A DNA stretch of 64,000 nt, taken from positions 61,008,001 to 61,072,000 of the forward strand of contig JBITNC010000001.1 in NCBI GenBank assembly GCA_050084985.1. The letters are read 5' to 3'. Shown here piece by piece: positions 46,201 to 58,020 of this stretch; position 1 is the first letter of the stretch, and every line of letters begins with the position of its first letter. The notes beneath the pieces are model-generated. The model had not been told where the DNA came from. It did not search any database and worked only from the letters and a program-made list of their open reading frames with translations. Source of the DNA: Nageia nagi. Lineage: Eukaryota; Pinophyta. Position numbers and translations under genes: made by a program.

Positions 46201-47023
46201 AATAAATCCTAATAATTTTCTAAAGTTACACCAAAAACACATTTTTTGGATTTAATCTTACTTTATGTTCTAATAATCTATCTAAGACTTTAATTAGGTC
46301 TTTTCCATGATCTACTCAATATTTAGATCTAACCAACAAATCATCGACATAATCTTCTACTATGTTGTGCATATAATCATGGAATATATAAGTCATAGCC
46401 CTTTGATAAGTTGCCTTGGCATTTTTTAATCCAAAAGGCATAACTTTATAACAAAAGGTACTCCAAGGAGTTATAAAAGCCATTTTATGTTGATCTTCTA
46501 TGGCTATTTTTATTTGATTATAGCCAAAAAATCTGTCCATTAATGACAACATATCATGTCCTGCTATCGAGTCTACCAAACTATCAATGCTAGGTAGAGG
46601 GAAATCATCCTTAGGACAAGCTTTGTTAAGATCATAGAAATTTGTGCATATTCTTATTTTTCCACTTGGTTTTTTCACAGGTACCATATTAGATATCCAA
46701 TCTGAATAATCTATAGGTTGTATAAATTTAGCTTCTAATAATTTTTGAAGTTTTCTTTTACCATTAATGCTATAGTAGGATGCATTTTACGTAATTTTTA
46801 TTTAAATGTTTAGCATCAGCTTTAATGCTAAATTATATACTACTAATTTAGGATCTATTCCAGGCATGTCTGCATATGACCATGCAAATACCTTTTCTCG
46901 TTCTTTTAATAAGGTTATAATTTCTTCTTGTTCATTTTCTGTGAGGTTTTCTCCCAATTGAATAATTTTAGGATTTTGAGGATCATTACTAATATTTATT
47001 TCTAAGACTTTTTCAGTAAGCAT
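46201..47023 (-). pseudogene. Tat-2 reverse transcriptase
   Basis: The main open stretch 46687-46316 contains 'VKKPSGKIRICTNFYDLNKA' followed by CPKDDFPLP, then 'FGLKNAKATYQRAMTYIFHD' and the intact catalytic box YVDDLLV. The pre-RT piece 47023-46802 has 'VFAWSYADMPGIDPKLV'. A frameshift separates the two. The word CPKDDFPLP links it to Tat-1, whose RT is recognisably related. Confidence 0.9.
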
Positions 47024-48425
47024 ATGCGACCCTTCTTCTAATTGATTTGGTATTGGTATCCAACTTTTTCATTAACACTATATTCTTCATCGTATTCTTG
47101 AATTTGTTCATTCGTGCATATTTGATTTTCATAGGAACCAAATATGTGATCTACATTTTTGAATTCATGTACTAAAGGATTAGATGATATAAGAGAGAAA
47201 TCAGCAATTACTTCATCTATAGAAGTATTGGCTATTATTTTGATTAAATTTTGATTTTTGTTAACTTCATCTATTTATTCATTATTTTGATCTTCAATAT
47301 CATTCTCTTTTATTGTAACCATATTTATCGATGATATACCTGAATATGGAATGATTGATGGTTCAGCATTTTTTATTTATTTTTTCTTGTATATCACTTG
47401 GTAAGCACAAATGATTCCAGGCTGGCTCAATATTATTAATAAAGAGTGTTTGACCCCTTCTAATGACATCCATTTCACTTAATTGTTCTTCTCTTATATT
47501 AATAATTTCTTGTACTATAGATTCTTTCTCTAAAATTTCTTCATTATAATCCAAATTCTCTTCTCCTAAATTTCCTAATTTAGCAAGATTTTTACATTTA
47601 TTTTGATAACCTAATCCCCTTTTATCATTGGAATCTTGGTATTGTAATTCAATTATTTTTGTGGACTGTTCATATCGACCCAATCCTCATCCTTGCCAAT
47701 TACATTTGTTAAAATAGTTTGAGACAAATGTTCTTGAACATGGTGATAAATATTTCATATCATTATTGAAATTTCCTTCATATGTTTGATTGGATATTGT
47801 TGACACAGGATCTACTATTCCTACATAGATAAACATTGTCTAATTAGGTACTTCTCCTAAAGGTACTATTTGTCCAATTACACTAGGTGATTCAGATAAT
47901 CTTTCCTTTTCTTATGCTAAAGGTATATTAAACATAACATCATCTACGTCATATTCTCCCATCCCTAAATCCATTAATTTAACTTTTACTGGATATACAT
48001 TGGATGAGTTATTATTAGATGTAGTATTCACTTGTTTTGATGAAGAAGCTCCATGTTTTTCATCTAAAGTTTTAGCAACTTTTTTCCAAGTATCTTTATC
48101 CTATATAACTATATCACTTTTTCCTTTTATGACTTCAGATTGCTTCATATTTTTGTTTATTAATATGGTGGATAAATTAGGGGATGGTAATGTCACTTTA
48201 GTTGGATCAAAAATTAAATTACAATGTGAATAAGGATTTGGATCTTTAAAACACAATGAACTTTATCTTTATAGATGTATTTTAAATATCCATGATAAGT
48301 TGATGGGACACATTGCATTTCTCTAATCCATGGGCATCCTAAAAGAACGTTATATCATATAATATTTCCTTCAATTATATGTAATAAAGTTTGAACGGTT
48401 TTAGCCCCTACTGTAATCAGAAGCA
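47024..48425 (-). pseudogene. Tat-2 protease-RT spacer
   Basis: About 1.4 kb of acidic, glutamate- and asparagine-rich translation (for example 47683-47363) without catalytic motifs. Tat elements commonly have a long linker here. I assign no function. Confidence 0.5.
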
Positions 48426-48764
48426 CTATTGATCCCAAAGTTGAACACACTCATCATTAAATGCCCTAATTTGTAAAGAAGCTAAGATAAGTGAATTTGA
48501 TAAATTCAAATTTTTGTATGCAGCATCTGAAATTATATTTATAGTTGAACCTTCATCTATTAGAATTCTTTTAAATAATCTACCATCTACTTCACCCATT
48601 ATATGTAAAGGTGGATCAAGTCCTCCTGGTCCATCATTATTTAATTTTTCTTGTTCATAGAAGGTGATACTAGGTTGTTGAGATATCCTCAAACTTTCAA
48701 CTATTGAAATAAAATTATCAGGATTACTAACATCTACTTGAATTTCTTGTAGAATTTGATTCAT
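48426..48764 (-). pseudogene. Tat-2 aspartic protease
   Basis: A 112-codon frame with 'FKRILIDEGSTINIISDAAY', the retropepsin active-site region with D-x-G-S, preceded by a short beta segment ('LHIMGEVDGRL'). It would mature the gag-pol polyprotein. The frame ends at 48426 with a TAG within the domain. Confidence 0.8.
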
Positions 48765-48799
48765 AGCTTCCCTATAACTCTTAGATGTTGTAATAATTC

Positions 48800-51627
48800 A
48801 AATAAGGTCATCTTAACTGGAGACATTTTTAATTGTCATTGAAGAGCACCTTTTATCGAAACTTTAGGTTGTTGCGGAGGAGGTATAGGTTGTATATTAA
48901 TTGGGTTTGGTATCGATTGATTTTTTCATGGATTATCCTATTTATTTTGATATAGTTGTGCTCTTGTAGATATACCAATCATATGTATTGAATCATCTAT
49001 AGTTCCTATAAATGGTATATCCTTATTATTCCATGTATAGTTCATTTGGTTTGGGATAATTACCACATTGTTAGCCTGATGTGAAGGTAAGGGGTTTTGA
49101 TATATCCCTAAATTTTGATTCGAGGGCACAACAGGATTATCCACATCTATTTTTCAACTATCTATCAAGTCTTGAATTTTATATTGTAAAGTTCGACATT
49201 TATTTGTATTATGTCCTTTTTGCCTATGATAAGCACAAAATTCATTCTCCTTATACCATTTGCTTCCTTTAGCATTAGGATTTTTAGGTTTTATATCAGG
49301 TAATGTAATCATACCATTATCACATAATTTTTTAAGTATTTCAGACTAATGGTTTTGATAATGGGGTAAAATTTCTTTTAGGCTTAGGTTCAGTATTTTC
49401 TTCAATTTTTGAAGATTGACCAGAATTTTTTGTCATAGCGATTTGGTTATTTTGTGGTTGTTTACTAATGTTTTTATATTGATTACCCTTTTTTTATTCT
49501 TTTTTCTTGAGTTTTAGTTCTCCATCTTGAATTTTAACTCTTTCTATAACTACTACCTGAGCAATAGCTTCTTCAAAAGTTTTATGTTGTTGAATTTGGA
49601 GAACACTGGCTATTGGTCTTAAACAACTTTGACTAAATAATTTAACCAATTCTTCTTGTGGTATTGTATAAGGCATACTAGTGAGTATAGCCCACCATCT
49701 TGAGATGTAATTTTGTATAGTTTCATCAAAAACTATTGTAATCTTGTAAGATCAGTAATTGAAATCTTTCTTTAATATTGATTCTAAAATGTTCAAGAAA
49801 TTGATTAGCCAATTGTTCGAATGTATATAAGCTATGTATAGGTAAACTATTATACAATCCAAAGCTTGACCTGTGAGTGTCATAGGAAATATACGTAACA
49901 TTAATGAGTCATCATTAGCTATCTGATAGCTAAAAAATGTAAATTTTTTCAAGTGTTCTTTGGGGTCTTCTCTTCCCTTAAATGATTCTATTTTAGGAAA
50001 TTCAAACCTATATGGTAGTTTCTTTTTTGGAACACTTGGATGAATAGGCTCATTGCAAATTTTTATAATTTAACTTTTGAAGTCCTTGAACATTCATTTC
50101 TCGATTTATAAAATCCTTCATAAAGTCTTCTAATTATTTATCGATTCTACGACCTTGAGTGTGTCTATGATATCTTCGAGTATTTGGATCCTTTTTCGAA
50201 AATTGATCTTGAAGTGTAAGACTCATAGTTAGAAGGAAACTTTGATGGTGGTGGAGGCAATATTTTAAGAGGTGAATGACGTTGCAGAATAGGGATTTTA
50301 GGAGGTTTTTGGGATATACTTTTTCCATATAGATCTTTTCCTTTGTAATCAAGTTGTCTTATTTGATTTTGGGTTTGTTCAACCCAACTTTTAATGGAAT
50401 CTTGCTTTTGTTTATCATATAATTTTTGAAGTTCTAGTTCTTTATCCATTTCCTTTTGTAATAAAATGGCTATCTCTTTATCCATCGCTTCTTATTTGTC
50501 TAAGTAAGGATCTCAATATCTTTGTATTTGACTTCCTTCAGGAGTTTCAGGTTTCAAATTTTTTATTTTTTGATATTCATCCCACTATCTTTGTTTTTCT
50601 TTCTCCATATGTAGATATTGTTCCCTTTTTATTTTTTCATTCTCTAATTCTTTAAGTTGTAATTCTTGTAAATGAAGTTGAATCTCATTTCTTTATGAAG
50701 TATTTTCTTTTCTTGTTCTAGGAACTAATTTCTTTCTTTGTTTGCTTGTTCTTGTTCTATAAATTTCCTTTTATCTCTAAGAAGTTTATCTTCCATTTCT
50801 TTTAATTTATTTTCTTATTCTTGAATTTTAATGAATTCATTAACTTTTCTATTTTCTTCCTTTAGAAGATATTGCATCTCTGCGGCCTTTTTAATATCAT
50901 TAGCATATATTTTCATGAATTTTTGACTAGCTTTTGTTTTATATAATCATCATTATTTTAGTTCTTCATAAGAAGGTATCTCTTCTATTTTGAACTTAGA
51001 TGTCCTTCTATGTAATCCTCCCTTTGAGGAATAAGATTTCTCTGTTTGCTTCATTGAAGGAGCTCTTTGAGATAAATTACTCATAGGTATTGATACTTTC
51101 ATTTTTTCCTAATTTGAGATATTTATGAGAAAAAGAATATCCCTCTTTTCAATTAAAGAGCTGACTCTTTGACCATCTGATAATAGATGAATGACTCTTT
51201 CATATTTAACTTTATATGGCTCAGTCTCTGGTACGCTATGGTTTCAACTGAGATTTATCCTCATCAATTTCTAAGTTATCACACCTTTGATTTAGTTTTT
51301 CTACATCTCTTAGTAAACTAGAAGACATCTTAGGAATAGCCCTATAATTAGCTAGATGATGATGAATTTCAATTAAATCTTCATCTAACACTTGCATTCT
51401 AGCCTTGGTAATAGGATCTTCTATACTTTGTCTTTGCAATCTAGATTGATCATAACCCCAATCCCAATCTTTACCTACATAATGAACTACCGTGGATCTA
51501 ATTCATCTAAAGGAGGTGGCCTCCTAACTAAAGCCTCTATCAAATCCATATTATTTGGATCTATTTCTCGTATTTCAAATGGGTGTTCTCGCATTTTCTT
51601 AGCGGTCATACTTCTAGTTTGAACCAT
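48800..51627 (-). pseudogene. Tat-2 gag
   Basis: It starts at ATG 51627 with MVQTRSMTAKKM, the usual opening of plant gypsy gag. An N-terminal region with 'LDEDLIEIHHHL' (51439-51236) and a long lysine/glutamate/glutamine-rich, probably coiled-coil part (51000-50165) follow. The core is 'KKFTFFSYQIANDDSLMLRI' and 'FPMTLTGQALD' (49952-49752). A knuckle of Tat style, C-AYHRQKG-H-NTNK-C, lies at about 49249-49194, with its key residues intact. Frameshifts and stops divide the gene into many pieces. Confidence 0.8.
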
Positions 51628-53169
51628 TTTTTTTAGATATTATAAATAAATTCGTAAATAAGAAACTCTATTTTTATCTTTTATATTATGTTTATGAGAA
51701 AATAATTTAATTCATAAACATCCTATTTGCAAACTTACTTTTATTGATGTGATTATCTTTTTAACTTTTTCACATATTTTTAATGTCTAAATTAAATGAA
51801 TGATATGAGTTGTTCATTTTTAATCTTTTTAATTTTCCTAGTTTGTTTTGATTAGTCAAGTGTTAAACAAGGTAGGTTGGGTAATTCTAAGTAATGTTTA
51901 CAAGTTTCTATGGTTTTGGCTTGGTTCTAGATGAGTCTCTTTTTTGACTCCTACCTAAAAAAAAATCACCTTGGTCATCACCTCCAAGTGTAACTGGCTC
52001 TATGGCTTCAAGTGTGTTTGTCGGTGGGTACAAAGAAGTAAGAATTAACTGTTGGTAGTGACATCCAACTCGTTAATGTTAAATTATTCCTTCAAGGCCT
52101 TATGAAATGCATTTTAAAAAGTAAAATACATTTATGCATACTACCCTCCCAAACATTCATGTCCATTCACTTATATTATCTTAATGTGATACAATCAAAA
52201 GTTTATTTCAAGTGGACTTTGACCTTAATAAACCCCATTGTTCTTTTTTAATTATAGTGTGATTCATTATCCAACCTCTTAATGATGTTCATTAACTCCT
52301 TCAACTATGGAAGTTTTATATGTGATAAATTTCCTCTTCTTACTAGTCACATATCTCTTCGAACTCCAATGGAGTGGTAAGAGCAGACTTAGTAAAAAGC
52401 CATTAAGTGTAGATAAATTAATTAAGTGAGGTTCAATTACTCCTCCAAGAGTCACATATCCCTTCGACCTCCAATGGAGTGGTAAGGGTAGAAATATTTA
52501 AGAGTGTTAATGTGAAGTATATTTCAAATAAGATGTGAATAAATTTTACCTCTTTTACTTAACTTATTTCTGATCACTTAAGATCGCTTGAAGAGCAAAA
52601 GTGAGAGCATACTTTGTTAAGTGAAAGTACTTAGTGCATTCAAATCCCTCCAATTCATTAACCTTTTAATATGATTTATACTACCCAAAACTTGATTTAT
52701 TTTCCTTAAGTTCATTCCTTTTAATGTGATTCATTTACTCCTTCCAATTGTGGAAGTATTATGTGTAGTAAATTACCTCCTCTTACTAGTCACATATCCC
52801 TTCGACCTCCAATGGAGTGGTAAGGGAAAACTTGGTAAGAGGTCATTATGTGTGGATAAATTAACCAAATTAATGATAGTGTGAATGTGAAAGAAAAGAA
52901 GAATTAATTACTCCTTCTTATCAGGTCTATTCTGGTCACCTTAGATCGCACGAAGTGCAAAGGGAGAGCATAAGTAGACAAGATAAAAAGTATTAATGTG
53001 TACGTACCCTTCACCCAAAACATGAAAATAAATACATAACATTATACATAAAGTAAATTAATAAAAAAATGCATTTAACCTTTTCTACCCATTCTTATAT
53101 GCATTCTAGGCAAAGGAATCACAGTCAAAAATATCCTTCTATTTTAACAATATATTATACATATGTATT

Positions 53170-53207
<38 letters not shown>

Positions 53208-53544
53208 TAACAAAAGGAGGCAAGGTGACCTGGAGTAAGAGTCATCAACGTTTAAACATAGATCATTGGTATTTGTTTGGAGTCATTGACATCCGATTCC
53301 AATCGTTGGCATTTATATAATAGACACTTATGTTCAGTCATCGGTATTTTTGTGAATCGCTGGCATTCCTTTTGAGTCACCGACGTCCAATTCCAATCAC
53401 TGGCATTTCTGCAATAGATTTCCTATAAAAAGCATAGATCACAAAATTTAAAGTCAGTATCTGGAATAACTCGAATAAACCAGATAACAGAAAGGTAGAA
53501 TTATTTTAACATAAACAGAAACCTCCCTATCAATGACGGAGGGG
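51628..53544 (-). other. Tat-2 5' leader with internal repeats
   Basis: 1.9 kb without a gene. Two related blocks, about 52255-52620 and 52680-52980, share 'TCACATATCCCTTCGACCTC' plus CAATGGAGTGGTAAGG and a 'CTTAGATCGC..GAAG.GCAAA' word; the first word also occurs at 52451. A (TA)n microsatellite is at 53174-53202, and motif copies of the AGTCACCGGTGTT type are dense at 53238-53415 next to the primer site. Confidence 0.7.
53174..53202. repeat. (TA)n microsatellite
   Basis: About fourteen TA steps inside the Tat-2 leader. Confidence 0.85.
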
Positions 53545-53562
53545 CCCTCCTTCTAGCACCAG
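53545..53562 (-). promoter_or_regulatory. Tat-2 primer-binding site
   Basis: On the minus strand, two bases after the 5' LTR, TGGTGCTAGAAGGAGGGC. It is clearly different from the tRNA-iMet site of the copia elements. I do not assign the tRNA. Confidence 0.65.
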
Positions 53563-53564
53563 AA

Positions 53565-54407
53565 TGTTGTAGTGAAAATAGAGCTGGAATGTAGAATAAC
53601 ATGAAATACAATTATTCTTAGATTTTCACTGAACCTCAAATTATGTAAAATAGGTAGAAATGTTGTAATTGTAAATTGATATTGATTTTCAACTCAAACT
53701 ACAATTTGCCCTTGGAAGGGACTTTTACAAATGCCATTTGCCAAAATGAGGCTATTAGATCTTCATTATTTTTTGATTTGCTTGCTTCTCTCCTTGATAT
53801 GGACAACCTGTAAATCCTACACAATGCAAAAGATAATAACATTAAAGCATCTATGTATAACATGTATTAAATTGAAACTAGCATAAAATAATAAAAGGTA
53901 TGAGCTCACAAGATTTTGGTAGCATGACCCTACTTCAAAAAAAAAATGGGTCCCTATTGCTTTGTATTGGCTTGTATTTATAGATTTTTGGGTGAGATTT
54001 TCTAAGGCTTGTAAGGGGAAGTGAAAAGCCACCGTAGGTCGTAACTGACCCCCTCTATCCACATCATCTTGGAAGAGTGAGATGTTACAACTTTCTTTTA
54101 TCATTTTGGTTTATGTTCAGCTGTTACAGAGTCATCGATGATTACTAGGCAGACATCGGTGATCATCCTAAAATGTCGATGATTGTTTTGGGTCATTGGC
54201 AATTGGTTTTCAGTTCTTATAACAATATTAAAGTGACCGCCAAATAGCCAATTTTTACTGAAAAAGGGTCATGTGACCACTTGTTTTACATGTACTCGAT
54301 GAGAGATATCCAATAATATGGTTTTTAAACCTATTTTATATTGTCTCAAAGAGTTATGATTATTTCAATGTTTACTAGTTAAAAAGGGACATTTTTAGGT
54401 GTCTACA
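53565..54407 (-). repeat. Tat-2 5' LTR
   Basis: 843 bp. Promoter end for the minus-strand element, with TATAAATA at 53975-53982 (minus). Most differences from 36552-37395 are C/T and G/A transitions. Confidence 0.95.
53975..53982 (-). promoter_or_regulatory. TATA box of the Tat-2 5' LTR
   Basis: Minus strand TATAAATA in the context CTATAAATACAAGCC, conserved in both LTRs. Confidence 0.6.
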
Positions 54408-54412
54408 CCTAT
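54408..54412. repeat. Target-site duplication CCTAT (right) of Tat-2
   Basis: Exact partner of 36547-36551. Confidence 0.93.
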
Positions 54413-55960
54413 TATTCCAATTATAGGATCAAGAGGTAGTTTATGATTCTTTAAACCCCTCAAAAAAATGGTATTTATAAAAGGAAATATAAGATAATTA
54501 TGGATATGGTTAGATGTATGTTAGGAAATCTTCCTAGTTTCTTGTGGGGTGAAGTTGTGAGCACTACAATTTATACCTTGAATAGGTTTCCTACAAAATA
54601 TATTGAATAAAAAACTCTTTTTGAATCATGGATAGGATTGAAACCTAACATTTCTCATTTTAGGGTGTTTGGTTGTGAAGCCTTCTCCTACATTATTTCT
54701 AAGAAAAGGAAGAAGATGGACAAGAAATATGAAAAATACATCTTTATGGGCTATGATTGTCAACATAGAGGCTACAAGTTCTACTCTCCATCATATAGAG
54801 AAATGTTTGTATAGAGGGATGCAAAGTTAAATGAACTTCCTAAGGAATTACTTCAAATGAGGATGTTGATGATCTAGATATCTCTTCAATTGCACCTAAC
54901 TAGTTGGATATTAATGTATTCAAGTCACCTCAAGAGCAAAATTCTCTAACTCAAAGGATAAAAAAGAAGTATGACCTTGAAAAAATCCTTGTTTTCCAAA
55001 ATTGATAACAAAAATTAGCCCTCATCATTCAAAGAAGCTTCAAATCATGAGTGTTGGATGGAAGCCATGAAAGTGGAGTATGAGGCACTTATAAAAAATA
55101 AAATTTGGAACTTGGTTCCTTATCCCAATGAGAGGAATGTGATTGGAAATAAGTGGATCTACAAGGTACAATATAATTTAGTTGGAGAGATTGAGAAATA
55201 TAAGGCAAGGTTAGTAGCCAAAGGTTTTTCTCAAAAATATAGATTTGATTATGAAGAAACCTTTGCTCTAGTGAAAAAGATGCCCAATATCAGGATAATC
55301 CTTGCTCTTTTAGTAGCTCAAGGATGAAACTTTTTCAACTAAACATTAAGAGTGATTTCCTCAATGATGAATTATATGTGGAAATATACATGAATCAAAT
55401 AGAAGGGTTTGTTATAGAAGGAAAAGAGTTATTTGTGTGCAAGTTAAAGAAGCCATTGTATGGACTTAATCTAGAACCTAGAGCTTGGTACAAGAAGATT
55501 TCAAGTTACTTTGTAGATATTGGATTCTCTAATTACTTCTTTGAATCTGATCTATATTTTCTCAATTAGAGAAAGGAAGTGGTGTTGATTCTCTTTTACA
55601 TGGATGAGCTTTTGATCATTAGGAATAATGATAAAATCATCCAAGAGTGTATATCCAAACTTAAGGCAATGTTTGAAATGATTGATCTTGGTATCATGCA
55701 CTACTACCTTGGAATGAAAATGTACTAATATAAGTATTGTATTTATGTTATTCAATCCAAGTATATATCAAACATGTTACAAAAGTTTAGAATGGAAGAG
55801 CACAAATCTAGTGCAATCCCAATATCTCATGGAATCACTCTGTATCTTAGCTCTAACACTTAGTTGGTAGATGTTACAACTTATAGGTAATTAATTAGTA
55901 GTCTTGTTTGTTTGACTATTTTTTAGGCTAGATATTTCCTTTCCAATAAATTTTATGGTA
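54413..55960 (+). pseudogene. Copia-H integrase end and reverse transcriptase
   Basis: Resumes the integrase at the third catalytic region and continues with 'GYG-MYVR'/'LPSFLWGEVVSTTIYTLNR'-type text, then 'FRVFGCEAFSYIISKKRKKM'. RT begins at 55058 with 'WMEAMKVEYEALIKNKIWNL', frameshifts at about 55324, and continues 'MKLFQLNIKSDFLNDELYVE' and 'LYGLNLEPRAWYKK'. The catalytic box reads YMDE instead of YVDD. The protein is a close relative of Copia-1 pol. Several TAG codons. Confidence 0.85.
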
Positions 55961-56545
55961 TAGTTCATGCAGAAACCATATGTTGATCACCTCAATGCTA
56001 TTAAGAAAATCTTAAGGTATGTTGAAGAGATGAAGGATATTGTTCTCAAGTATTCCAAGCTACCCTCATTTTTTCTCTTAAGATTGTCAAATTTAGACTA
56101 TAGGAGAGATAGAGATAATAGCAAATCAACCTTTACATATGTGTTTAGCATTGGTTCAAGTGCTATCTCTTAGGCTTTCAAGAAGTAATCTTTCTCTTTC
56201 CATCATAGAATGCAAATATTGAGCCATATCTATTGCAGACCATGAGGCTATTTGGCTTAAGCATCTTCTGAAAGAAATTAGGTATGAGAAAGCTCTCCTA
56301 TGTTAGATTTTTTTAGATAATCAATCAACTAGTTTTTTAGCTAAGAATCTTGTTTTCTATTAGAGAATAAAACATGTTGAAATCCAAGAACACTTCATCA
56401 AGGAGAAGTTTCTGAATGGCATCATACACTTGTAGTATTGTCCATATACCTTGAACTCCATTGATTTATTCACCAAGTCCCTTCTTAAAACCCATTTCAG
56501 TAATCTCAGGGAGTTTATTTAGTTAGTAAAGTTTTCCTCAATAGG
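55961..56545 (+). pseudogene. Copia-H RNase H
   Basis: Open piece 55967-56173 ('MQKPYVDHLNAIKKILRYVE', 'DNSKSTFTYVFSIGSSAIS'), then shifted frames with 'KHVEIQEHFIKEKFLNGIIH' and 'STDLFTK'-like text to the end of pol. It follows the Copia-1 RNase H residue by residue, including the end of pol before the 3' untranslated region. Confidence 0.85.
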
Positions 56546-57347
56546 GAGTGAAGTTTGAATTCATGTTTTTGATGACAACTTCACCCCTAAGAGGATTTTT
56601 AGTTATATAGTGTTGATTTATATGTGTACTTTTTAGCTATTTTTCTTTTTGTGATGAAATATTTGTATGCATTGAGCATATAATAAACCATCATTAGCAC
56701 TATTTAGTTATCCATATGAGAGGAACTTATGTGTATGTATAATGGATCTTTTTGTATTATTCATTTATCTATATATGAGAAACTCATGTGTATCTTTTGG
56801 CACTATTTAGTTATCCATGTATAAGTAACTTGTATGTGAATTTTTTCATGCTCTATTTTTTATAATAATCAACATATATTTTTTATAAAATAGGTGACTA
56901 TGAGTATTGGTTTGGCATCTTTGTGATGACATATAATGCACCATTAATCAGTTTTTATATGGCATTGCTTGATTCATTTATACTTGTTGATATGAATGTG
57001 TACATGATACATCTAAATGTTCTTATTTTTCGAGTTTCCTATATCTTGAAATTTTCTTCTTAAGATTTAGGTTACTTACTTTAGGTATGAAGGTTCATGG
57101 AGGCTCATCATGTCAACTTCTAGTTGGATGACTACTTTATGTACATCAAAACCATTAATGGTTAATGATTGTATTGTAAACCATTTGTTAGAATGGTAAA
57201 GTGGTGAGTCTCAAACTAAGAAATTGCTTACTTCAAAAATAGGTAAAATTTCTCATCTCTTATTATATCTATATGGAGGAGAACTCTCTTTTACTCTCTC
57301 TTACTTCCCCCATCTTCACTCTATTCCAATATTCCATTAATGGGGAG
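56546..57347 (+). other. Copia-H 3' untranslated region and polypurine tract
   Basis: Contains about three degenerate units of 'TTATCCATATGAGAGGAACT' plus TATGTGTATG at about 56680-56850, the counterpart of the Copia-1 49-bp array. It ends with the polypurine tract ATGGGGAG (57340-57347). Confidence 0.65.
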
Positions 57348-57504
57348 TGTTGAAATGTATAATGCAATATTGTAAAATTTTGTAAGTTTCTTCTTGAAAA
57401 TTCATCAATACTTAAAGGTATCCCTAGATACCTTAAGTATTTAAGTGAATATGATAATGTAAATTGTCATACACTCCTCATGATCATGCACCTTGGGTAA
57501 AAGG
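57348..57504 (+). repeat. Copia-H 3' LTR, first 157 bp only
   Basis: It matches 26900-27057 at about 90% by eye and then breaks exactly at TGTTGAGCATG, the start of the Sirevirus-like LTR. Confidence 0.88.
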
Positions 57505-57541
57505 TGTTGAGCATGGGTGATTATCATTGTTGTCAACATGT

Positions 57542-57620
57542 GGTTCTGGCTGTGTCTTCACATCCATTTGGTTTTGGCTGTGTCTTCACATCCATTTGGT
57601 TTTGGCTGTGTCTTCACGTA
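57542..57620 (+). repeat. 28-bp minisatellite in the Sirevirus-like LTR
   Basis: About 2.7 copies of GGTTTTGGCTGTGTCTTCAC plus ATCCATTT, starting at 57542, 57570 and 57598; the first copy differs at one base. Confidence 0.9.
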
Positions 57621-57680
57621 GTAGTATGAGTTCATTTTAAGATCCCTGAGATGACGTTCCAGAATGAAATGATAAAGCTC

Positions 57681-58020
57681 AGTTGTGAAAAATCTGGGTT
57701 CCGGAGAAGGTGAGAGTTGTGAAAAGTTTGGATTCCGGAGAAGGTGAGAGTTGTGAAAAATCTGGGTTCCGAAGAAGGTGAGAGTTGTGAAAAATCCAGG
57801 TACTGGAGAAGGTGAGAGTTGTGAAAAATCCAGGTTTTGGAGAAGGTGAGAGTTGTGAAAAGTTTGGATTCTGGAGAAGGTGAGAGTTGTGAAAAATTTG
57901 GGTTCCAGAGAAGGTGAGAGTTGTGAAAAATCTAGGTTCCGAAGAAGGTGAGAGTTGTGAAAAGTTCGGGTTTCAGAGAAGGCGAGAGTTGTGGAAAAGC
58001 CCGGGTTCTGGAGAAGGTGA
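57681..58020 (+). repeat. 34-bp minisatellite in the Sirevirus-like LTR
   Basis: Ten head-to-tail units of 34 bp built on GGAGAAGGTGAGAGTTGTGA followed by AAAATCTGGGTTCC. Variation is concentrated in the last third of the unit (TCTGGGTTCC, TTTGGATTCC, TCCAGGTACT and others). The unit length is not a multiple of three, so no protein repeat is implied. Confidence 0.93.

Larger units (their letters stand above)
36552..54407 (-). mobile_element. Tat-2: 17.9-kb Ty3/gypsy Tat-lineage element with accessory genes
   Basis: Perfect 5-bp target duplication CCTAT (36547-36551, 54408-54412). LTRs are 844 and 843 bp, starting TGTTG and ending CTACA; they differ at roughly 4-5% of sites by eye. Minus-strand order from the right: 5' LTR, primer site, 1.9-kb repetitive leader, gag (51627 on), protease, spacer, RT, RNase H, a second archaeal-type RNase H, integrase, then an unrecognised sense ORF, an antisense plant-mobile-domain gene, polypurine tract and 3' LTR. 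The dual RNase H and the 'NKACPKDDFPLP' RT word mark the Tat lineage. Every coding block has stops or shifts. Confidence 0.95.
26900..57504 (+). mobile_element. Copia-H: copia element, relative of Copia-1, carrying two nested insertions
   Basis: 5' LTR 26900-27400, primer site 27403-27415, leader, gag, protease, integrase, RT, RNase H, polypurine tract 57340-57347 and a 157-bp 3' LTR remnant 57348-57504. Removing Copia-2 (31579-36255) and Tat-2 (36552-54407) leaves about 8.1 kb in the same order as Copia-1. The pieces fit one continuous copia pol, with a gap of about 18 bp at the Copia-2 site when compared with Copia-1. The two LTR pieces differ at about 10% of positions by eye, much older than Copia-1. 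The bases before the 5' LTR are GAAAT; the matching duplication is outside the window. Confidence 0.88.
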
